Source: an uncultured Flavobacteriaceae bacterium (GTDB taxonomy: Bacteria; Bacteroidota; Bacteroidia; Flavobacteriales; Flavobacteriaceae). Taken from it: a stretch of DNA of 64,000 nucleotides. The position numbers and the translations under genes are program-made. Numbering within the stretch: position 1 is the stretch's first letter; the number at the start of each line of letters is the position of its first letter. Below are positions 32,775 to 41,304 of the stretch, one piece after another. Location of the stretch: positions 1 to 64,000 of the forward strand of contig CANKYF010000015.1 in the NCBI GenBank assembly GCA_947487895.1. The letters run 5' to 3'. Under the pieces are notes generated by a model. The model was not told the origin of the DNA and did not search any database. It saw nothing but the letters and a program-made list of their open reading frames with translations.

Positions 32775-33551
32775 ATGCAACTCAATCTAACAAAACCTAT
32801 TTGTTTTTTCGATTTAGAAACCACAGGTATTAATATTTCAAAAGATAGAATAGTAGAAATATCAATACTTAAAGTGTATCCTAACGGAAAAGAAGAAACA
32901 AATACATGGTTGGTTAATCCAGAAATGGAAATACCTAAAGAGGTAACAGCTATTCATGGTATTTCAAATGAAGATGTAGCTGATAAACCAACATTTAAAG
33001 AGTTGGCCAAAGAGGTTTATAACCTTATAAAAGATTCAGATTTAGGCGGATTTAATTCAAACAGATTTGATATTCCGTTGTTAGCCGAAGAAATGTTAAG
33101 GGCTGAAATAGATTTCGATATGAAAAATCGTTTAGCAATAGATGTGCAAACAATTTTTCATAAAATGGAACAACGCACGCTAACAGCTGCCTATAGATTT
33201 TATTGCGACAAAAATCTAGATGGAGCCCATAGTGCCGAAGCAGATACCAAAGCAACTTATGAGGTTTTAAAAGCACAGATTGAAAAATATGATGAGGTTG
33301 AAAATAATACTAAATTTTTAGCTGAGTTTAGCTCTAGAAAACAGTTTGCAGATTTTGCTGGTTTTATTGTGTTTAATAAAAATGGCGAAGAATGTTTTTC
33401 TTTTGGTAAACACAAAGGGAAAAAGGTGGAAGATGTATTAGCAACAGAACCAGGATATTTTGGTTGGGTTTTAAATGCAGATTTTCCATTATATACCAAA
33501 AAGGTATTAACCAATATAAAACTTAGAGGGTTTAATAATAAATTGTTTTGA
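32775..33551 (+). CDS. DnaQ-like 3'-5' exonuclease with DUF3820-type C terminus
   Basis: The 258-residue protein has a DEDDh exonuclease domain (about 8-175): F-F-D-L-E-T-T-G (first D and E), H-G-I-S-N-E-D-V, F-N-S-N-R-F-D-I-P-L-L (second D), and H-S-A-E-A-D (catalytic His and last D). A C-terminal module (about 205-255, F-G-K-H-K-G-K-K-V-E-D-V) resembles DUF3820 / the exonuclease X tail. It probably trims DNA or RNA 3' ends in repair. It is preceded by the E2 terminator and followed by a dispersed repeat before the FAH gene. Confidence 0.92.
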   Translation: MQLNLTKPICFFDLETTGINISKDRIVEISILKVYPNGKEETNTWLVNPEMEIPKEVTAIHGISNEDVADKPTFKELAKEVYNLIKDSDLGGFNSNRFDIPLLAEEMLRAEIDFDMKNRLAIDVQTIFHKMEQRTLTAAYRFYCDKNLDGAHSAEADTKATYEVLKAQIEKYDEVENNTKFLAEFSSRKQFADFAGFIVFNKNGEECFSFGKHKGKKVEDVLATEPGYFGWVLNADFPLYTKKVLTNIKLRGFNNKLF

Positions 33552-33582
33552 TGTCATTCTGAGCGTAAGTGAAGAATCTCTT
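33552..33582. repeat. Short dispersed intergenic element
   Basis: TGTCATTCTGAGC ... GAAGAATCTCTT lies directly behind the exonuclease stop. Related sequences starting GTCATTCTGAGC are familiar intergenic repeats in many bacteria. It shares the GTCATT head with the elements near 21038 and 23070. Confidence 0.5.
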
Positions 33583-33599
33583 AATTTGAAAAGATAGAA

Positions 33600-34211
33600 A
33601 TGAAACTTATTTGTATAGGTAGAAATTACACAGAACATATTGAAGAACTAGAAAATGAAAGGCCTACAGAGCCTGTGGTTTTCCAGAAACCAGATTCGGC
33701 TATCTTACTTAAAAAACAGCCGTTTTTCATTCCGGATTTCTCAGAAGACGTTCATTATGAAGTTGAGGTATTGGTTAAAATTAATAGAATTGGTAAATAC
33801 ATAGATAAGAAATTTGCTCATAAGTATTACAATGAAATTGGTCTAGGAATAGACTTTACAGCAAGAGATTTACAGAGTAAATTAAAAGAAAAAGGATTAC
33901 CCTGGGAAAAAGCAAAAGCTTTTGATGGTTCTGCCGTTGTTGGTAAGTGGATCTCTAAAACTGAAGTTGAAGATATAAATGCAATTGAGTTTTCTTTAAA
34001 AAAGAACGAGGACGTTGTACAAAAAGGAAATACTTCGCATATGCTTTGGAAAATTGATGAAATAATAGAATATGTTTCAAAATATTTTACTTTAAAGATT
34101 GGAGATATTATATTTACAGGCACACCATCGGGTGTAGGCAAAGTTAAAACCAACGATAAATTAAAAGGATTTTTAGAAAACAGAGAAATGTTTTCAATAG
34201 CAATTAAATAA
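33600..34211 (+). CDS. Fumarylacetoacetate hydrolase (FAH) family protein
   Basis: The 203-residue protein is a single FAH fold: K-L-I-C-I-G-R-N-Y at the start, H-Y-E-V-E-V-L-V-K-I (Glu metal ligands), G-I-D-F-T-A-R-D-L-Q (Asp ligand), and G-D-I-I-F-T-G-T-P-S-G-V-G. Family enzymes cleave or decarboxylate acylpyruvates or isomerise related diketo acids. Acylpyruvase or oxaloacetate decarboxylase activity would fit the short length. Its stop overlaps the next ATG by one base, coupling it to the HPt gene. Confidence 0.92.
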   Translation: MKLICIGRNYTEHIEELENERPTEPVVFQKPDSAILLKKQPFFIPDFSEDVHYEVEVLVKINRIGKYIDKKFAHKYYNEIGLGIDFTARDLQSKLKEKGLPWEKAKAFDGSAVVGKWISKTEVEDINAIEFSLKKNEDVVQKGNTSHMLWKIDEIIEYVSKYFTLKIGDIIFTGTPSGVGKVKTNDKLKGFLENREMFSIAIK

Positions 34212-34552
34212 TGGAACAACATTACAAATTAGAAAGAGTACGTGAATTAGCAGATAACGACCAAGATTTTATTCAAACTTTAGCTGAAGCGTTTTTAGAA
34301 GAAATGGCACCAGACTTAGAAAGGTTAAAACAAGCGGTAGCAGATCTAGATTATCATAATACATATCAGGCGGCGCATAAAATGAAACCAACCGTAGATT
34401 TGTTTGAACTTGGAGTTTTAGATAAACTAATTGAAGTACAAGATTGGGGAAAGTTTACCAAAGAAGGAGAAGATGTTTCTGAGCAATTATCAATTGTTGT
34501 AACGGCAATAGAAAATGCGTTATCAGAAATAAAGAACGATTTTAATTTATAA
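34211..34552 (+). CDS. Stand-alone HPt domain protein
   Basis: The 113-residue all-helical protein has the phospho-acceptor His in A-A-H-K-M-K-P-T-V-D-L, the histidine-containing phosphotransfer signature, at about residue 57. It carries no kinase or receiver domain. Such proteins relay phosphate between hybrid kinases and response regulators, none of which lies nearby. It is coupled by 1 bp to the FAH gene and is 4 nt from cinA. Confidence 0.88.
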   Translation: MEQHYKLERVRELADNDQDFIQTLAEAFLEEMAPDLERLKQAVADLDYHNTYQAAHKMKPTVDLFELGVLDKLIEVQDWGKFTKEGEDVSEQLSIVVTAIENALSEIKNDFNL

Positions 34553-34556
34553 ATGA

Positions 34557-35810
34557 ATGCAAGCCCAAATAATCACTATTGGCGATGAACTTCTTATAGG
34601 GCAAGTTATAGACTCTAATTCTGCCTTTATAGCAAAACAACTTAATAAAATAGGAGTTTCTGTTTTTCAAATAACTTCAATTCAAGATAATAGGGAACAT
34701 ATTTTAAAAGCTATAAAAGAAGCGGAAGAACAAGTAGATATAATTATTTTAACAGGAGGTTTAGGACCTACTAAAGACGATATCACTAAAAAAACAATCG
34801 CTGAATATTTTAATGATACATTAGTAAGAAATGAAGATGTGTTGAAAAATATTGAGCATTTATGGCGAAAGCATGTTGGTGGTAAATTGCTTCAGGTTAA
34901 TAAAGATCAGGCTTTAGTACCCTCAAAATCTACAGTTTTAATGAATTTCTTGGGCACCGCACCAGGAATGTGGTTTGATTATGGAGAAAAAACGGTTATT
35001 TCACTTCCAGGCGTGCCTTATGAAATGACAACTTTAATAGAAACTAAAGTCATTCCTAAACTTAAAGAAAAATATAAATGCCCGCATATCATTCATAAAA
35101 CTATGCTGGTTTACGGCATAGGAGAAAGTGCTCTAGCAGCAAAAATAGAAGATTGGGAAGACGCTTTGCCTGAGGATATGAAATTAGCTTATTTACCAAG
35201 TTTGGGTAAAATGAGATTACGCATATCTTCAAAAGGGTTTGATGAAATAGAATTAAAGGAACGAGTAGATGCTCAAGTAGATAAAGTAATTCCATTAATT
35301 AAAGACGAATTTTTTGGGTTTGAAGATGAAGATGGTTCTGCTGAGGTTATTATTGCCAAACAATTAACCAAAACTGGTAAAACTTTGGCTATAGCAGAAA
35401 GTTGTACTGGTGGTACTTTAGCTGAACAGTTTACTAAAAATTCTGGAGCATCAGCATATTTTAATGGAGGTGTGGTTACATATTCAACAGACTCCAAAAA
35501 GAATATTTTAGGCATAGCCGAAGAATTAATTGAAACGCACTCTGTAGTTAGTGAACAAGTAGCACAATCTATGGCGAATAATGCCCTAAAACTTTTTGAT
35601 TCAGATTTTGCAGTTGCCACTACAGGAAATGCAGGCCCAACAAAAGGAGACTCAGATGCTGATGTTGGTACAGTTTACGTTGCTATAGCTACAAAAAATA
35701 AGACGTATTCAGAAATGTTTAATCTAGGAAACCATAGAGTAAAAGTGGTAAATAGAGCTGTTAATAAAGCCCTAGAAATGTTATTAAAAGAAATTTTTAA
35801 AAATAGATAA
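34557..35810 (+). CDS. cinA: CinA family protein (competence/damage-inducible)
   Basis: The 417-residue protein has two domains: an N-terminal MoCF-type nucleotide-binding domain (about 1-170; I-G-D-E-L-L-I-G, L-T-G-G-L-G-P-T-K-D-D) and a C-terminal CinA/PncC amidase-like domain (about 255-415; I-A-E-S-C-T-G-G-T-L-A, A-T-T-G-N-A-G-P). Members have NMN deamidase and/or ADP-ribose pyrophosphatase activity and thus recycle pyridine nucleotides. It starts 4 nt after the HPt gene. The rpmB promoter follows closely after the stop. Confidence 0.95.
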   Translation: MQAQIITIGDELLIGQVIDSNSAFIAKQLNKIGVSVFQITSIQDNREHILKAIKEAEEQVDIIILTGGLGPTKDDITKKTIAEYFNDTLVRNEDVLKNIEHLWRKHVGGKLLQVNKDQALVPSKSTVLMNFLGTAPGMWFDYGEKTVISLPGVPYEMTTLIETKVIPKLKEKYKCPHIIHKTMLVYGIGESALAAKIEDWEDALPEDMKLAYLPSLGKMRLRISSKGFDEIELKERVDAQVDKVIPLIKDEFFGFEDEDGSAEVIIAKQLTKTGKTLAIAESCTGGTLAEQFTKNSGASAYFNGGVVTYSTDSKKNILGIAEELIETHSVVSEQVAQSMANNALKLFDSDFAVATTGNAGPTKGDSDADVGTVYVAIATKNKTYSEMFNLGNHRVKVVNRAVNKALEMLLKEIFKNR

Positions 35811-35818
35811 AATTTAGA

Positions 35819-35848
35819 TTGTCTCAATCTAATTATTTTGTATATTTG
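35819..35848 (+). promoter_or_regulatory. Promoter of the rpmB-rpmG-DUF4295 operon
   Basis: TTG (35819-35821) and TATATTTG (35841-35848) are 19 nt apart, the ideal Bacteroidota arrangement. The rpmB ATG is 39 nt after the -7 box, so an open frame extending upstream through this box is not coding. Confidence 0.85.
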
Positions 35849-35887
35849 CACCTCGATTTTAAGCAACAAAATTTAAAGTTATATATA

Positions 35888-36124
35888 ATGTCAAGAGTTT
35901 GTGAACTTACAGGGAAGAAGGCAATGGTTGGAAACAACGTGTCGCACGCATTAAATAGGACTAAGCGTAGATTCAATGCTAACTTAGTTAAGAAACGTTT
36001 TTACATTCCAGAAGAAGATAAGTGGGTAACTTTAAAAGTTTCTACATCTGCATTAAAAACTATTAATAAGATAGGAATTTCTGCGGCAATTAAAGAAGCT
36101 AAAGCTAAAGGATTTTTAAAATAA
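35888..36124 (+). CDS. rpmB: 50S ribosomal protein L28
   Basis: The 78-residue protein starts M-S-R-V-C-E-L-T-G-K-K and contains the bL28 blocks N-N-V-S-H-A-L-N-R-T-K-R-R-F and K-V-S-T-S-A-L-K-T-I. The ATG at 35888 is chosen because the longer frame overlaps the promoter. It is first gene of a ribosomal mini-operon with L33 and a DUF4295 protein, the standard flavobacterial arrangement. Confidence 0.97.
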   Translation: MSRVCELTGKKAMVGNNVSHALNRTKRRFNANLVKKRFYIPEEDKWVTLKVSTSALKTINKIGISAAIKEAKAKGFLK

Positions 36125-36147
36125 AAGCTGCTAAAAGTATTTAAGAA

Positions 36148-36330
36148 ATGGCAAAGAAAGGCAACAGAATTCAGGTAATTTTAGAATGTACTGAGCATAA
36201 AGCTTCTGGTCAACCAGGAACTTCAAGATACATCACAACAAAAAATAAAAAGAATACGCCAGATAGAATGGAGATTAAAAAATTCAATCCTATCCTTAAG
36301 CGTATGACAGTTCATAAAGAGATAAAATAA
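36148..36330 (+). CDS. rpmG: 50S ribosomal protein L33
   Basis: The 60-residue protein has the bL33 features [15 protein letters not shown], then [14 protein letters not shown] and K-F-N-P. It retains only one Cys, so it is a zinc-free (C-) type. It lies 23 nt after rpmB and 6 nt before the DUF4295 gene. Confidence 0.97.
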   Translation: MAKKGNRIQVILECTEHKASGQPGTSRYITTKNKKNTPDRMEIKKFNPILKRMTVHKEIK

Positions 36331-36336
36331 TAAGTC

Positions 36337-36489
36337 ATGGCAAAGAAAGCAGTAGCATCGTTACAAACAGGATCAAAAAGGCTAACTAAAGCCATAAAAA
36401 TGGTAAAATCGCCTAAAACAGGAGCTTATATGTTTGTTGAGTCTATTATGGCTCCAGACCAAGTTAATGACTTTTTAAATAAAAAGTAA
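36337..36489 (+). CDS. DUF4295 small ribosome-associated protein (probably bL38)
   Basis: The 50-residue basic protein begins M-A-K-K-A-V-A-S-L-Q-T-G-S-K-R-L and ends with a short helix, D-F-L-N-K-K. It is the DUF4295 family, always found behind rpmG in this group. I believe it corresponds to the Bacteroidota-specific ribosomal protein bL38 described in the Flavobacterium ribosome structure, but that identity is from memory. It sits 6 nt after rpmG and 25 nt before a strong terminator. Confidence 0.93.
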   Translation: MAKKAVASLQTGSKRLTKAIKMVKSPKTGAYMFVESIMAPDQVNDFLNKK

Positions 36490-36514
36490 ACACAAGCTTT
36501 TCTTAAGATATTAT

Positions 36515-36550
36515 AAACTGCTTTCTTTTCTAAGAAAGCAGTTTTTTTAT
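36515..36550 (+). terminator. Terminator of the ribosomal mini-operon
   Basis: A 13-bp perfect stem AAACTGCTTTCTT / AAGAAAGCAGTTT (36515-36527 with 36532-36544) has a TTCT loop and is followed by T residues. Confidence 0.92.
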
Positions 36551-36726
36551 ATTTATATTTGATTGGTTTTCTGCTAATATGGCAGGAAAAAAATATGGTA
36601 GAGTATTTGTAATATACTTTAAAGTCTGATTACTTTTTTATGAGCATTAGGCTAAATACAAATGGCATACCGTTTAGTTATAGCAAAACAAATAAATATA
36701 TCAACACATAAACGTATAAAGAGTAC

Positions 36727-37680
36727 ATGAGTTTTTTTAAAAAAATATTCTCTTCAGAAAAAAAGGAAACATTAGATAAAGGTTTAGAAAAATCTAAAAC
36801 GAGCTTTTTTGGTAAATTAAGTAAAGCTGTAGCAGGAAAATCTAAAGTAGATGATGAAGTTTTAGATAATTTAGAAGAAATACTAGTAAGTAGTGATGTT
36901 GGTGTTAATACTACTTTAAAAATCATTGAGCGTATTGAAGAGCGTGTCTCTAAAGATAAGTATCTTGGTACAGATGAATTAAATCAAATTCTTAGAGAAG
37001 AGATTGCTGCTTTATTGAGTGAGACCAATGTTGGTGAAGAAACTGAATTTGTAGTTCCTCAAGATAAAAAGCCATATGTAATTATGGTAGTTGGAGTAAA
37101 TGGTGTTGGTAAAACAACCACTATAGGAAAACTAGCAAATCAGTTTAAAAAACAAGGATTAAAAGTAGTTTTAGGTGCAGCGGATACATTTAGAGCTGCT
37201 GCTATAGATCAATTACAAGTTTGGGCAGAGAGAGTAGATGTTCCTATTGTTAAGCAAAGTATGGGTAGTGATCCTGCGTCTGTAGCTTTTGATACTTTAG
37301 AAAGTGCTTTAACCCAAGATGCCGATGTTGTTATTATTGATACTGCAGGTAGATTGCATAATAAAGTTAATTTAATGAACGAGCTTACAAAGGTTAAGCG
37401 CGTTATGCAAAAAGTAGTAGCTGATACACCGAATGATGTGTTATTAGTTTTAGATGGCTCAACAGGACAGAACGCCTTTGAACAAGCAAAACAATTTACT
37501 GCGGCAACAGAAGTAACGTCTTTAGCAGTTACCAAATTAGACGGTACAGCAAAAGGAGGCGTTGTAATAGGTATTTCTGATCAATTTCAAATTCCTGTTA
37601 AATATATTGGTGTAGGTGAAGGGATTGATGATTTACAAGTGTTCAATAAGTTTGAGTTTGTAGATTCTTTCTTCAAGTAG
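36727..37680 (+). CDS. ftsY: Signal recognition particle receptor FtsY
   Basis: The 317-residue SRP-GTPase has an N domain (about 20-100) and G domain (about 110-310). The G motifs are G-V-N-G-V-G-K-T-T-T (G1), D-T-F-R-A-A-A (G2), D-T-A-G-R-L (G3), T-K-L-D-G-T-A-K-G-G (G4) and the closing G-V-G-E-G-I-D-D-L. The acidic A domain of E. coli FtsY is missing, as usual in this phylum. It delivers ribosome-SRP complexes to SecYEG. It is separated from the ribosomal operon by a terminator. Confidence 0.97.
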   Translation: MSFFKKIFSSEKKETLDKGLEKSKTSFFGKLSKAVAGKSKVDDEVLDNLEEILVSSDVGVNTTLKIIERIEERVSKDKYLGTDELNQILREEIAALLSETNVGEETEFVVPQDKKPYVIMVVGVNGVGKTTTIGKLANQFKKQGLKVVLGAADTFRAAAIDQLQVWAERVDVPIVKQSMGSDPASVAFDTLESALTQDADVVIIDTAGRLHNKVNLMNELTKVKRVMQKVVADTPNDVLLVLDGSTGQNAFEQAKQFTAATEVTSLAVTKLDGTAKGGVVIGISDQFQIPVKYIGVGEGIDDLQVFNKFEFVDSFFK

Positions 37681-37751
37681 TCTCTTTTATCATTATCGCT
37701 TTTGCGGAATTTATTTTATGAAAGGGTTATAGTATTATTGATGAGATACCA

Positions 37752-38837
37752 CTAATCAATTAATTCATTAATCTTTTCCCATAAATCATTATCAAAGCTA
37801 GAAAGTGCAAAAGTTTCACTTTCAGCAGCTTCACCCATTCGTATTACTACAAGTTTTTTACTAGGAACTATATAGATTTTTTGATCATTTTTACCAAGAG
37901 CAGCAAACATGTCATTTGGTGCATTAGGAACTAGTTCTCCATTAAATTCTAATTGACTACCTGGCAAGTGATAAGAAGACTTTCCATTAAGCCACCATAA
38001 GTATCCATAAGATTTATTGATATCTTGAGAGGTATTGGTAGCTTCATTTAAAAAAGTTTCAGAAATAATTTGCTCATTATTCCATTTCCCATTGGCATAA
38101 ATTAATAATCCAAAACGTGCCATACTTCTAGTATCACTCCAATATACATTAAAGTTGTTCAATTCTAACCAACCTCCAGAAGTACTGTTCATACCAATTT
38201 TATCTCTTAATTTGATATTAAAGTAATTTTTAAACGTTTGGTTACTGGCTTCAGAAATAACATCTTGCATTTTTTTATATACATTATGATATGCCCAACG
38301 TGTTCCAGCATTAGCAACATATTGTAAGTTTTCTGGAGCTACATTATCTGAGCTATCATCTAAACCAGAGTTCATTGATAGTAGGTGTTTACAAGTAATA
38401 AGGTTTTCTTTTTCCAAAGTGGCACTAGTCCAACCAGTTCCTAAATAATCAGAAACTTTAGTATTAATACTAATTAAACCCTCTTCTTGGGCAATACCAG
38501 AAAGAGTGGTTGTTAATGTTTTTCCTGCGCTAGCCCAATACCAAAGTTTATCGGTGTTATGACCGTTCATATAGGCTTCGACAACAATTTTACCATCATA
38601 CAAAATCATAAAACTTTTAGTGTTTTGATCTTCTAAATAATCAAGTAGAGGTTGAATTTCATTATCATTCCACCCTAAATCGGAAATCGATTTTGTTTCC
38701 CATGAGCTAGAGTTAAATGGAGGAAAGTAGATGCTTTCTTCAATTGGATTAGGATCACCATCATTAGGAGTATCTTCCGAAGAACAATTAAAAAGAATAA
38801 ATAATCCGATAAGGATAACGTAGATTGAGACTTTCAT
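37752..38837 (-). CDS. Serine hydrolase, beta-lactamase class C family lipoprotein
   Basis: The 361-residue protein has a lipoprotein signal (hydrophobic run, then L-F-N-C-S-S-E-D). The penicillin-binding/class C fold shows the nucleophile motif S-A-G-K (S-x-x-K) at about residue 103, and Y-H-N (the Y-x-N element) at about 180. The helix with W-L-E-L-N-N-F-N-V-Y-W-S and a closing K-L-V-V-I-R-M-G strand complete the domain. It is more likely an esterase or D-amino-acid peptidase of the cell envelope than a resistance enzyme. It is divergent from rimO, with 83 bp between starts. Confidence 0.9.
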   Translation of the reverse strand: MKVSIYVILIGLFILFNCSSEDTPNDGDPNPIEESIYFPPFNSSSWETKSISDLGWNDNEIQPLLDYLEDQNTKSFMILYDGKIVVEAYMNGHNTDKLWYWASAGKTLTTTLSGIAQEEGLISINTKVSDYLGTGWTSATLEKENLITCKHLLSMNSGLDDSSDNVAPENLQYVANAGTRWAYHNVYKKMQDVISEASNQTFKNYFNIKLRDKIGMNSTSGGWLELNNFNVYWSDTRSMARFGLLIYANGKWNNEQIISETFLNEATNTSQDINKSYGYLWWLNGKSSYHLPGSQLEFNGELVPNAPNDMFAALGKNDQKIYIVPSKKLVVIRMGEAAESETFALSSFDNDLWEKINELID

Positions 38838-38891
38838 AATGTAGATTTGGTATTTAGGACTCTCAAATATAACTAAGGTTTAATTAAGTTG

Positions 38892-38899
38892 TATCTTTG
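38892..38899 (+). promoter_or_regulatory. -7 box of rimO
   Basis: TATCTTTG matches TAnnTTTG and lies 21 nt before the ATG at 38921. The upstream TTG that would extend the reading frame is part of this box. Confidence 0.65.
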
Positions 38900-38920
38900 C
38901 ACCCATATTTTGAAACTAGT

Positions 38921-40225
38921 ATGAGAACAAAGACGCTTAAGAAAAATAAAATTAATGTTGTAACCCTTGGTTGTAGTAAAAATGTTTATGATAGTGAAGT
39001 GTTAATGGGACAACTAAAAGCTAGTGGAAAAGATGTTGTTCATGAAGAAGAAGGCAATATTGTAGTGATTAATACTTGCGGATTTATAAACAATGCTAAG
39101 GAGGAAAGTGTAAATACTATTCTAGAATTTGTTCAAAAAAAGGAAGAAGGAGACGTAGATAAAGTGTTTGTTACTGGTTGTTTAAGTGAACGTTATAAAC
39201 CAGATTTACAAAAAGAAATTCCTAATGTAGACCAGTACTTTGGAACAACAGAATTACCAGGTTTGTTAAAAGTTTTGGGAGCTGATTATAAGCATGAGCT
39301 TATAGGAGAGCGGTTAACTACTACACCAAAAAATTATGCCTATTTAAAAATAGCAGAAGGTTGTGATAGACCCTGTAGTTTTTGCGCTATACCTATTATG
39401 CGTGGTAAGCATAGAAGTACACCAATTGAAGACTTAGTGACTGAAGCTGAAAAATTAGCAGCTAATGGTGTTAAAGAATTAGTTCTTATTGCGCAAGATC
39501 TTACTTACTACGGATTAGATTTATATAAAAAACGAAATCTTGCTGAATTATTAGAAGCCTTAGTGAAGGTTGAAGGTATTGAGTGGATAAGGTTACATTA
39601 TGCATTCCCAACAGGATTTCCTATGGATGTATTAGACGTCATGAAAAGAGAACCTAAGGTTTGTAATTATTTAGATATTCCGTTGCAGCATATCTCTGAT
39701 ACTATTTTAAAGAGTATGAAGCGAGGTACTACCAAAGAGAAAACGACTAAATTAATTAAAGAGTTTAGGGCTTTGGTACCAGAAATGACAATTAGAACAA
39801 CACTAATTGTTGGATATCCTGGCGAAACCGAAGAAGATTTTCAATTACTCAAAGAATGGGTAAAAGAAATGCGTTTTGAACGCTTAGGTTGTTTTACTTA
39901 TTCTCATGAAGAAAATACAGGTGCATATGCTTTAGAAGACGATGTACCAGAAGAAGTGAAAATTGCCAGAGCTAATGAAATTATGGAGATTCAATCTCAA
40001 ATTTCATGGGAATTGAACCAAGAAAAAATTGGGCAGACTTTTAAAGTTGTGATTGATAGAAAAGAAGGTAATTATTTTATTGGTAGAACCGAATTTGATT
40101 CACCAGATGTTGATAATGAAGTGTTAATTGATGCCGCTACAACGTACTTAAAAACTGGGGACTTCACCACTGTTAAAATTAATGAAGCAGAAGATTTTGA
40201 TTTGTATGGTGATGTTGTGAATTAG
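38921..40225 (+). CDS. rimO: Ribosomal protein uS12 methylthiotransferase RimO
   Basis: The protein has 434 residues from ATG 38921. This radical-SAM methylthiotransferase carries an N-terminal UPF0004 domain with three cluster Cys (L-G-C-S-K-N, N-T-C-G-F, T-G-C-L-S-E). The radical-SAM Cys triad is C-D-R-P-C-S-F-C. A C-terminal TRAM domain (about 370-434) follows. It methylthiolates Asp of ribosomal protein uS12. An upstream in-frame TTG falls in the -7 box and is rejected as start. The M23 peptidase gene follows after 67 nt with no terminator between. Confidence 0.97.
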   Translation: MRTKTLKKNKINVVTLGCSKNVYDSEVLMGQLKASGKDVVHEEEGNIVVINTCGFINNAKEESVNTILEFVQKKEEGDVDKVFVTGCLSERYKPDLQKEIPNVDQYFGTTELPGLLKVLGADYKHELIGERLTTTPKNYAYLKIAEGCDRPCSFCAIPIMRGKHRSTPIEDLVTEAEKLAANGVKELVLIAQDLTYYGLDLYKKRNLAELLEALVKVEGIEWIRLHYAFPTGFPMDVLDVMKREPKVCNYLDIPLQHISDTILKSMKRGTTKEKTTKLIKEFRALVPEMTIRTTLIVGYPGETEEDFQLLKEWVKEMRFERLGCFTYSHEENTGAYALEDDVPEEVKIARANEIMEIQSQISWELNQEKIGQTFKVVIDRKEGNYFIGRTEFDSPDVDNEVLIDAATTYLKTGDFTTVKINEAEDFDLYGDVVN

Positions 40226-40292
40226 TTTGGTTAACTTTCATCAGTTCGATTGTCTCAATTTATATCTGGACGTATCAAGGACTCTTTAAATT

Positions 40293-40979
40293 ATGTTTTC
40301 AAAAGACTTTCCTAACTTTTTAAATACTCTCAGTTCAGAACCGTTATATGTTTTGGAGACATCTATATCTAATTCAAAATATGTTTCTATAGATATGTCT
40401 CAAACTAATGAATTATTAAATAGAATAGACATATCATCTGCTGTAAAACTAGGGACATTTATAAATAGTTATATTGAAGAGTATGATGCTAAAGTAGCTT
40501 ATGGAGGTTATTTAGAAGTGCGAAACATTTATAAAAGAAGTCAACATTTTAATAAACAGGCTCAAGAAGAGCGTAATATTCATTTAGGAATTGATTTATG
40601 GTGTGATGAGGGAACACCAATTTACACACCTTTGAATGCTAAATTACATAGTTTTAAAAACAATACTAATTTTGGAGATTATGGACCAACCATTATTCTA
40701 GAACATAATATAAAGAATGTTGTATTTTATACACTTTATGGGCATTTAAGTTTAAAGTCAATTCAAGGTCTAGAAATTGGGCAGATATTTAAACAAGCAG
40801 AACAAATAGCTACATTAGGAGATGAAACTATAAATGGAAATTATCCACCTCATTTACATTTTCAAATTATAAAGGATTTACAAGGAAATATTGGAGATTA
40901 CCCTGGGGTTTGTGCTAAAAATAAATTAGAGTTTTATTCTCAAAACTGCCCCAATCCTAATTTGCTTTTGAAGCTTTAA
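40293..40979 (+). CDS. M23 family metallopeptidase
   Basis: The 228-residue LytM-type zinc peptidase has ligands H-L-G-I-D (H-x3-D) and P-H-L-H-F (H-x-H), with a further His in Y-G-H-L. No signal peptide or membrane anchor is visible, and the N-terminal 70 residues are unrelated to known modules, so a cytosolic or unconventionally exported form is possible. It is annotated as a peptidoglycan-cleaving endopeptidase by family. It lies 67 nt behind rimO, same strand. Confidence 0.9.
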   Translation: MFSKDFPNFLNTLSSEPLYVLETSISNSKYVSIDMSQTNELLNRIDISSAVKLGTFINSYIEEYDAKVAYGGYLEVRNIYKRSQHFNKQAQEERNIHLGIDLWCDEGTPIYTPLNAKLHSFKNNTNFGDYGPTIILEHNIKNVVFYTLYGHLSLKSIQGLEIGQIFKQAEQIATLGDETINGNYPPHLHFQIIKDLQGNIGDYPGVCAKNKLEFYSQNCPNPNLLLKL

Positions 40980-41304
40980 GGAATTTATCTTGAAATTTAT
41001 TTTAAGTATATTATTTTAAATAATCAATATTCATATTACTCTTATAAATTATATTTTTTTGGACTTAAATACTTAGAGGTAATTGTTTAATTTATTTAGA
41101 GTGTAGAGTTATGCTATATTTTAGTTTGTTAAATATGTTACTGAGGGTTTAGACTTTAAAACTATTGTATAGTTTTTGTCAAGTTCATTAATACTTGTTT
41201 ATCTGTAATATCCCAACGGAGCAACTTTTTATTTGCATATTTTTTTATAAGTTGCAAAGTAATAACTTAAACTTTTTATAAACGACATTTACACAAAATT
41301 TATT
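40980..41304. other. 325-bp AT-rich intergenic region
   Basis: There is no reading frame and no strong terminator. A weak inverted repeat GCAACTT (41221-41227) / AAGTTGC (41249-41255) lies about 50 nt before the VOC gene and could be in its leader. Nothing else is seen. Confidence 0.5.

Noticed and set aside
35819-35887. N-terminal extension of ribosomal protein L28
   Set aside because: The extension covers both promoter elements, and L28 begins M-S-R-V-C-E in this family.
37752-38837. Beta-lactam resistance gene
   Set aside because: It is a class C-like fold but a lipoprotein serine hydrolase without resistance context. Esterase or peptidase annotation is safer.
38897-38920. N-terminal extension of RimO from an upstream TTG
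   Set aside because: The TTG is part of the TATCTTTG -7 promoter box. The ATG at 38921 matches family starts.
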